From Brevundimonas sp. (lineage in GTDB: Bacteria > Pseudomonadota > Alphaproteobacteria > Caulobacterales > Caulobacteraceae): a stretch of 11,849 nt of DNA. Position 1 is the first letter of the stretch, and each line of letters starts with the position of its first letter. A model generated the notes under the pieces. It did no database searches. It saw only the letters and a program-made list of their open reading frames with translations, and was not told the origin of the DNA. Location of the stretch: positions 1 to 11,849 of the forward strand of contig JALAGW010000382.1 of NCBI GenBank assembly GCA_022712235.1, written 5' to 3'. Below, piece by piece: positions 7,516 to 11,849 of this stretch. The translations under genes and the position numbers were made by a program.

Positions 7516-8244
7516 ATGAAACCAGACGACGATCTCGCCCCGACCCTGCCGCCCGTCGTCGTCGCCCCGGCCCGTCGCGGCCGCCCCAGAAAGACCAAGA
7601 CAACGGGCGCCGGCGAAACCCGCGACGCCATCCTCAACGCGGCCGAGGACCTCTTCTCCAAGCACGGCTTCTATGGCGTCACCATCCGTGAGGTGGCGCG
7701 CGAGGCGGGCGTGGATACGGCCCTCGTCCACTATTATTTCGGGGCCAAGAAGGACCTGTTCGACGCCGTCTTCACCCGCCGGGCCGAGGTGTGGAACGCC
7801 GAGCGCGTCGCCGCCGTCGACCGCTACGCCGAGGCGGCCGGAGACGCCATGACCCTGGAGGGCCTGTTCGAGGCCTTCCTGCGCCCGCCCTTCCAGTGGT
7901 CGCTGAAGGGCGGGCCGGGCTGGAAGCACTACGCCGCCCTGGTGGCCCAGACCAACGCCAACCCGGCCTTCGGCGGCGAGACCATGGCCCGCTATTTCGA
8001 CCCGGCGATCCGTCGTCTGCTGGAACTGGTCAAGCGGGTCCTGCCCGAGGCCGAGGAGACCGACCTCTACTGGGCCTATCACAACCTGTCGGGCGCCCTG
8101 ACCCTGACCCTGGGCGAGACGGGACGGCTTGACCGCCTGTCCGGCGGGCTGTGCAAGTCCGGCGATCTGGACAGCGCCTGCGACTACATGGTGCGCTTCG
8201 CCGCCGCCGGCTTCCGCGCCGTCTGCGGTTCCAAGCGCGCGTGA
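7516..8244 (+). CDS. TetR/AcrR-family transcriptional regulator, PsrA-like C-terminal domain
   Basis: This is a 242-residue one-component regulator. Residues about 36-82 form the TetR DNA-binding domain: DAILNAAEDLFSKHGFYGVT, IREVAREAGVDTALVHYYFG and KKDLFDAVF. Before it is an extended N-terminus with a basic GRP core, RRGRPRK (residues 20-26), like an AT-hook. The C-terminal ligand and dimer domain, with LEGLFEAFLRPPF, DLYWAYHNLSGALTLTLG and MVRFAAAGFRAVC near the end, resembles by eye the PsrA group (TetR_C_30), whose characterised member PsrA responds to long-chain fatty acids. The match is remembered, not computed. The gene is divergent from the TonB receptor with an inverted-repeat operator between them, so it probably represses the receptor until a ligand binds. 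Its stop overlaps the LytTR gene start as GTGA, so both are one transcript. Length and motifs are normal. Confidence 0.92.
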   Translation: MKPDDDLAPTLPPVVVAPARRGRPRKTKTTGAGETRDAILNAAEDLFSKHGFYGVTIREVAREAGVDTALVHYYFGAKKDLFDAVFTRRAEVWNAERVAAVDRYAEAAGDAMTLEGLFEAFLRPPFQWSLKGGPGWKHYAALVAQTNANPAFGGETMARYFDPAIRRLLELVKRVLPEAEETDLYWAYHNLSGALTLTLGETGRLDRLSGGLCKSGDLDSACDYMVRFAAAGFRAVCGSKRA

Positions 8245-9023
8245 CCGTTCGGCTGGATTTCTCGCCGGGTTCCAGGGCGCGCGACTTCCTGCGCGGCCTG
8301 GCCGTGGCCGTGGGCGCCGGCGTCTTCCTGGCGCTCGGCGGCGCCTTCGGCTCGAACGGCGCGCCGCTGGCCCAGCGCCTGGCCTACTGGGTGCCCGTGC
8401 TCGTCGTCGGCGGTCTGTGGGGACATCTGTGCAGCCTGCTGATCGACCGGTTCATCGACGTGGACGCCCGTCCCTGGCTGGGCGCCGCCGCCCTGACCCT
8501 GGTCATCACCGGGCCCCTGACCGTCATGATCTGGGCCTTGACCGGCCTGATGTTCGAGGGCCGTCTGCGTCACGCCGACGACCTGCGCCATTTCTTCGCC
8601 CCGGTGGCCCTGATCACCGCCGTGCTCAGCATCCTGAACGTCTTCCTGGGCCGCAAGCAGCCGGTCGAGACCCACGCCGCCGCGCCCGGCGCCGCGCCCG
8701 CCCGCTTCCTCGAGCGCCTGCCGCCGAAGCTGCGCAGCGCGCGCCTGATCGCGGTCCAGGCCGAGGACCACTATCTGCGTCTGCACACGGATCGGGGCTC
8801 GGACCTGATCCTGATGCGCCTGTCCGACGCCCTCGACGAACTGGAAGGTCTGGAAGGCGCCCAGACCCACCGCAGCTGGTGGGTGGCCCGCGACGCCGTC
8901 GCCTCCGTCGCCCGCGGCGACGGCCGCGCCGCCCTGACCCTGGACGGCGGCGGCGACCGCGAACTGATCGCCCCCGTCAGCCGCCGCTACGCCAAGGCGC
9001 TGCGAGAAGCGGGGTGGTGGTAG
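8241..9023 (+). CDS. Membrane-bound LytTR-family transcriptional regulator
   Basis: This 260-residue protein has four predicted membrane helices (about 16-38, 46-68, 78-102 and 115-137), then a linker of about 20-25 residues rich in Ala/Pro, and a C-terminal LytTR DNA-binding domain (about 160-258). The domain shows the family pattern LIAVQAEDHYLRLHTDRGSDLILMRLSDALDEL, then THRSWWVARDAV and a final VSRRYAKALREAG. It has no response-receiver domain, so it is a one-component, membrane-tethered type, sensing perhaps through its helices. The GTG at 8241 is chosen because it overlaps the tetR stop (GTGA) and excludes an Arg-rich out-of-character upstream reading. Coupled translation with the TetR regulator implies both act in one circuit. 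I cannot identify a LytTR binding site (paired direct repeats) in the nearby promoters, so its target is unknown. Confidence 0.9.
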   Translation: MTVRLDFSPGSRARDFLRGLAVAVGAGVFLALGGAFGSNGAPLAQRLAYWVPVLVVGGLWGHLCSLLIDRFIDVDARPWLGAAALTLVITGPLTVMIWALTGLMFEGRLRHADDLRHFFAPVALITAVLSILNVFLGRKQPVETHAAAPGAAPARFLERLPPKLRSARLIAVQAEDHYLRLHTDRGSDLILMRLSDALDELEGLEGAQTHRSWWVARDAVASVARGDGRAALTLDGGGDRELIAPVSRRYAKALREAGWW

Positions 9024-9118
9024 ATCACAACGAACCGCTGCCTTGCGCTTCAGGCATTGCCCTCCTGCCAAGCTTCGCCGATGCTTGTTCGATCAAACCA
9101 TACAGGGCGACAAGGACC

Positions 9119-9961
9119 GTGAACAAATGGCTCAGAAAGCTGTTCGGCAAAACCACGATTGATAGTCCTGAGAGCCGTCTTCTGACGCCGGACCGGACGT
9201 TGGACACAGCAATTCACGAAACATCCGTCGCCAGCACACCGCCCTTCGTCGCTCTGAACGAGCTTGAAGCTCTCCTGATCGCCGCCAGCACTGACCCCAT
9301 GCAGCGCAGCGAGTTCCAAGACGTCATGCTGAAGTCAGACCTTCTGGCAGCGACGCCCGAGGCACACGACAGCAGCGGATGGCGGACCCTGAAAAAATCA
9401 GAGCGCGTATCCCTCCTGAACGTGCCTGCCCCGGACGGCTTGACGGTAGCCGCCGTCTTCACCTCCGAGCAGAGGATCATCGACGCCTTTGGAGCCGGGA
9501 CCGGCTTTATCCAGATGAACGGAGCGGCTCTTCTCGAACTGGTCGCCGAAAGCGGCGCCTTCCTGAACCCCGGCTCCGTCTATGGCGTCCACTGGACCGC
9601 TGACCAGCTCAGCGCCATCCTAGGCAAGCCGGTCAGGATCACCATCCAGAAGGACACGCAAGTCATGCTCGGAGCGCCCAAAGAGCGGCCAGAGGCGCTT
9701 CTGGACGCTCTGACCCGCTCCCTTTCCGCCGAGAACCGCATTCGTGAGGCCTGGCTTGCGCTCGCGCACTGGCCAGAAGAGGACAGGTGGTCTTGGTATC
9801 TGGACGTTAGAACCGCAATGCCAGGTGACGACGTCAGCGCCCTGCTCGCTGAGGCTTTCAAGCTCTCGAGCCAAACGGGACTGACGCTCGATATGAGGGT
9901 CACGAACGAGAATGAAGCAGAGGGCTCAGGGATCCGATTGATCCCAACCTCCACTCACTAA
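9119..9961 (+). CDS. SseB-family protein (enhanced serine sensitivity family)
   Basis: This is a 280-residue protein with an SseB N-terminal domain (about residues 47-165: LNELEALLIAASTDPMQRSEF, then LLNVPAPDGLTVAAVFTSEQRI and ALLELVAESGAFLNPGS) and an SseB C-terminal domain (about 170-280: TQVMLGAPKERPEALLDAL, then WLALAHWPEEDRWSWYLDVRT). The family is named from E. coli SseB, whose gain gives serine sensitivity; its biochemistry is unclear, and it is unrelated to the Salmonella secretion protein of the same name. The start is GTG at 9119 because the upstream frame offers no ATG; AGGG at 9104-9107 is a distant possible binding site, and the AAGGA directly before is too close. GC is lower than around it (36 of 60 bases at 9181-9240 against 46 of 60 at 8701-8760). 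It has no signal peptide. It ends one base from the convergent carotenoid oxygenase gene. No clear promoter is seen in the 95 bases upstream. Confidence 0.88.
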   Translation: MNKWLRKLFGKTTIDSPESRLLTPDRTLDTAIHETSVASTPPFVALNELEALLIAASTDPMQRSEFQDVMLKSDLLAATPEAHDSSGWRTLKKSERVSLLNVPAPDGLTVAAVFTSEQRIIDAFGAGTGFIQMNGAALLELVAESGAFLNPGSVYGVHWTADQLSAILGKPVRITIQKDTQVMLGAPKERPEALLDALTRSLSAENRIREAWLALAHWPEEDRWSWYLDVRTAMPGDDVSALLAEAFKLSSQTGLTLDMRVTNENEAEGSGIRLIPTSTH

Positions 9962-9962
9962 C

Positions 9963-11438
9963 TCACACCCAGTTCCCGTGAAACGCCGCCGGCAGGGCCA
10001 CGTCGGCGCGCCAGGTGGCGACCGGGCCGTCCTCGACCCGCATCAGGTCCAGCACGTGCAGTTCGCTGACCCCGGCCTTCAGATTGATGGTCGGGCCGAC
10101 CAGCCAGGCGTCGGCCTCGTGCGTCCCGCCGGGCCTGGGCACATAGACCATCTCGTCGGTCACATGGTCGGGGCCGAAATCGAAGGATCGCGTCCGGCCT
10201 GACGACCAGTCCGTCACCCCCACCGCCGAGGCCAGGGGCCGGTCGGCGCGCTCGCCCGTGGTGTGCAGGCTGAAACGGCGGGCCAGACCGGCGCGACGCG
10301 GATCGCCGCGCGGGAACTCGCCGACCACGCCGGTCCGTTCCAGCCGCCCGCGCCCGCCCGCCTCCAGCACCACCATGGCCAGTTCGGCCGGGTCGTGGCC
10401 CAGGGGCACGCCGTTCAGCACCTCATGGGCGCCGCGCGCGGCGAAATCCATGTCCTTGTGGGCGCACAGGTCGAGACGGATCGTGCCGTCCGCCTCCTCC
10501 CAGGCGTCGCCCGCGTGGAAGAAGCCGAAGGGCGGCAGCTCATAGATCCGGCGACGGCTCAGGTCGGCCTTGTCGACCACCAGCACCTGGGTCCCCGCCT
10601 CGGGCGTCCAGTCGAAGCCCGCCGACATGGGCATGGCGTTGCGCGCATGGACCCAGGGCTGCAGCACGATGACCAGATGGCGGGCCGTGGCGCTGAAGTC
10701 GTGGATATAGCTGGCGCGCGGCAGGGCGATCACCTCGGCGTCCTCCAGCCTCCCGTCCGCCGCCAGACGCCAGACCATGGCCTGCCTGCCGTTCACGCCC
10801 AGGTTCCAGATACGGCCGTCCGGCTCGATGCGCGGATGGGCCAGGAAGGGCATGTTCTTCAGGTCGGGACGCAGGGTCACGAAGTCCTCGGTCTCCAGGG
10901 TCTCGGGGTCCATGGCCAGGGGCGAGCCCGCCTCCCACAGCGCCCACAGCTTGCCGCCGACCCTGTGCACCGAGGTGTTGGCCGGGCTGGCGTCGTCGGC
11001 CGAGCCGATGCGGGCGCGCGGATCGCCTGTCGTGCCGAAGCCCGGCATCAGCATGGCCCCGACCTCGGTCTCCTGACGCCGCTTGGGCGTGTCGGCGAAG
11101 CGGGCGGCCAGGCTGGCCTGACCATCCTGCACCCGCCAGCGACGGATCAGGCCGTCGCCGTCGAACCAGTGCTGGGACGAGCCGCCGGGCCGACGGAACT
11201 TGGCCGGGCCGTTGCGATAGAGGCTGCCGGACAGACCGGCGGGCGCCTGGCCGTGCACCAGACGCAGGGCGCGCGGCGCCACGTCGCCCTCGACGTCGGC
11301 GGTGGCCAGCGACCAGTCGGCGGTCGCGGCCAATACCCGGTTCTGGGCCTGCGCAGCATAGGCCCGGTCAGGCGTCACGACGCGGGCGGCGGCGAGCGCG
11401 GCGGCGCCCATGAACAGGGTGCGGCGGGTCGGGGTCAT
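9963..11438 (-). CDS. Tat-exported carotenoid-cleavage oxygenase
   Basis: This 491-residue protein belongs to the carotenoid oxygenase (RPE65) family of non-haem iron dioxygenases that cleave C=C bonds in carotenoids or stilbenes. The four iron-binding histidines are visible: His201 (LAHPR), His246 (YIHDF), His308 (FFHAG) and His487 (FHGNW, just before the C-terminus). Other family marks are SLYRNGPAKF and HWFDGDGLI (about 90-98) and VYVPRPG (about 431-437). The N-terminus TPTRRTLFMGAAALAAARV is a twin-arginine signal, so the folded enzyme would go to the periplasm, less usual for the family. The ATG at 11438 is chosen for the GAAGAGG element just before it; a TTG at 11459 would add seven residues. 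The DUF2141 gene ends 24 bases upstream, so they form an operon. Cleavage of a membrane carotenoid or of an aromatic stilbene are both possible. The 3' end almost touches the convergent SseB gene. Confidence 0.93.
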   Translation of the reverse strand: MTPTRRTLFMGAAALAAARVVTPDRAYAAQAQNRVLAATADWSLATADVEGDVAPRALRLVHGQAPAGLSGSLYRNGPAKFRRPGGSSQHWFDGDGLIRRWRVQDGQASLAARFADTPKRRQETEVGAMLMPGFGTTGDPRARIGSADDASPANTSVHRVGGKLWALWEAGSPLAMDPETLETEDFVTLRPDLKNMPFLAHPRIEPDGRIWNLGVNGRQAMVWRLAADGRLEDAEVIALPRASYIHDFSATARHLVIVLQPWVHARNAMPMSAGFDWTPEAGTQVLVVDKADLSRRRIYELPPFGFFHAGDAWEEADGTIRLDLCAHKDMDFAARGAHEVLNGVPLGHDPAELAMVVLEAGGRGRLERTGVVGEFPRGDPRRAGLARRFSLHTTGERADRPLASAVGVTDWSSGRTRSFDFGPDHVTDEMVYVPRPGGTHEADAWLVGPTINLKAGVSELHVLDLMRVEDGPVATWRADVALPAAFHGNWV

Positions 11439-11462
11439 GACGGCCTCTTCGGACAGCAAGGC

Positions 11463-11849
11463 TTAGCGGATGCGGATGGTCTGGGCCGTGGCGCCGGAGA
11501 CCTCGAAGCGGGCGCGGTCCCACTTGGCCGGTCCCATGTTGCCCACCGCATTATTGGAGAAGGCGAAGGGTTCGGTCGGCATGCCGAACGGGTTGACGTC
11601 CACCTTTCCGTTGCCGTTGACGTCGTGGAAGGCCTTCATGCCATAGGCGCCGGCGGGCAGGTCGAACACCGCCTCGCGCCGGCCCGCCGCCACGTCCACA
11701 TGGGCCGCGCGCGCCGGCTGTCCGCCCTCGTAAGACGCCTCGCTGTCATAGAGGGCGACCAGGACCGCGCCGGTCTCGGCGCCCGTCTCGAAGGTCAGGA
11801 TCAGGCGGTTGTCGGCCTGGGCGAAGGCGGGAGAAGCAAGGGCCAGAAC
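11463..11849 (-). CDS. DUF2141 secreted protein, 5' end cut by window
   Basis: The 128 visible C-terminal residues begin within a Sec signal peptide (VLALASPAFA, cleavage before or near QAD) and continue NRLILTFETGAETGAVLVALYDSE. The stretch AGAYGMKAFHDVNGNGKVDVN, then FGMPTEPFAFSNNA and GPAKWDRARFEVSG, is the signature of DUF2141, a beta-rich secreted domain of unknown function. The DVNGNGKVD part resembles a calcium-binding loop. The reading frame is open to the edge, so the apparent GTG at 11699 is not the true start; only the first few signal-peptide residues are missing. It is the first gene of a two-gene operon with the carotenoid oxygenase, both exported, which suggests that they act together in the periplasm. 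DUF2141 genes near carotenoid-related genes are something I recall, not tested. Confidence 0.9.
   Translation of the reverse strand, partial: VLALASPAFAQADNRLILTFETGAETGAVLVALYDSEASYEGGQPARAAHVDVAAGRREAVFDLPAGAYGMKAFHDVNGNGKVDVNPFGMPTEPFAFSNNAVGNMGPAKWDRARFEVSGATAQTIRIR

Noticed and set aside
8184..9071. A 295-codon minus-strand frame opposite the LytTR gene
   Set aside because: Its translation is a Gln/Ala/Gly-rich shadow with no domain, and the plus-strand gene explains the region.
8129..9118. A long upstream extension of the SseB frame through the LytTR gene
   Set aside because: It overlaps tetR and the LytTR gene in another frame and reads as Arg/Pro-rich noise before residue VNKWLRKLFG.

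Overview
The window is about 11.8 kb of GC-rich alphaproteobacterial chromosome, most probably Caulobacterales and probably Brevundimonas. That placement is inferred from remembered protein similarity: SucA/SucC/SucD sequences, a large TonB receptor, a spinster-like MFS transporter and Caulobacter-like promoters. No database was searched.

Left third (1-3485, all minus strand): a TCA-cycle block. Reading leftwards in the direction of transcription it holds sucC, a 180-residue exported protein of unknown function wedged inside the operon, sucD, a roughly 370-base non-coding gap, and the 5' part of sucA. The gap holds two covarying stem-loop repeats, an intrinsic terminator for the sucCD transcript and a likely sucA promoter with palindromes. 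Two central-metabolism genes look damaged as given. sucA has a one-base frameshift after about codon 112. sucD has proline where the catalytic phospho-histidine is expected (Pro257, in MGPAGA).

Middle (3619-9023): an uptake and regulation cassette. On the minus strand lie a TonB-dependent outer-membrane receptor, an intrinsic terminator and a spinster-type MFS transporter. Divergent from the receptor are a TetR/PsrA-like regulator and a membrane-bound LytTR regulator that overlap as GTGA. The 177-base divergent spacer carries a good -35 box for the receptor and a 23-base near-perfect inverted repeat lying over its expected -10 region, a strong candidate operator for the TetR protein. A natural reading is that the TetR protein senses a ligand and controls its entry through the receptor, with the MFS protein as the inner-membrane step. 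The substrate cannot be read from the sequence.

Right part (9119-11849): an SseB-family gene with lower GC on the plus strand, meeting tail to tail (one base apart) a minus-strand pair: a DUF2141 secreted protein cut by the window edge, then a Tat-exported carotenoid-cleavage oxygenase with all four iron-binding histidines.

I see no tRNA, rRNA, CRISPR array, insertion sequence or prophage gene. Nothing here is clearly a new multi-gene defence or mobile system. The most unusual items are the SucD active-site substitution together with the sucA frameshift, the extra gene inside sucCD, the paired covarying hairpins and the TetR-type operator.
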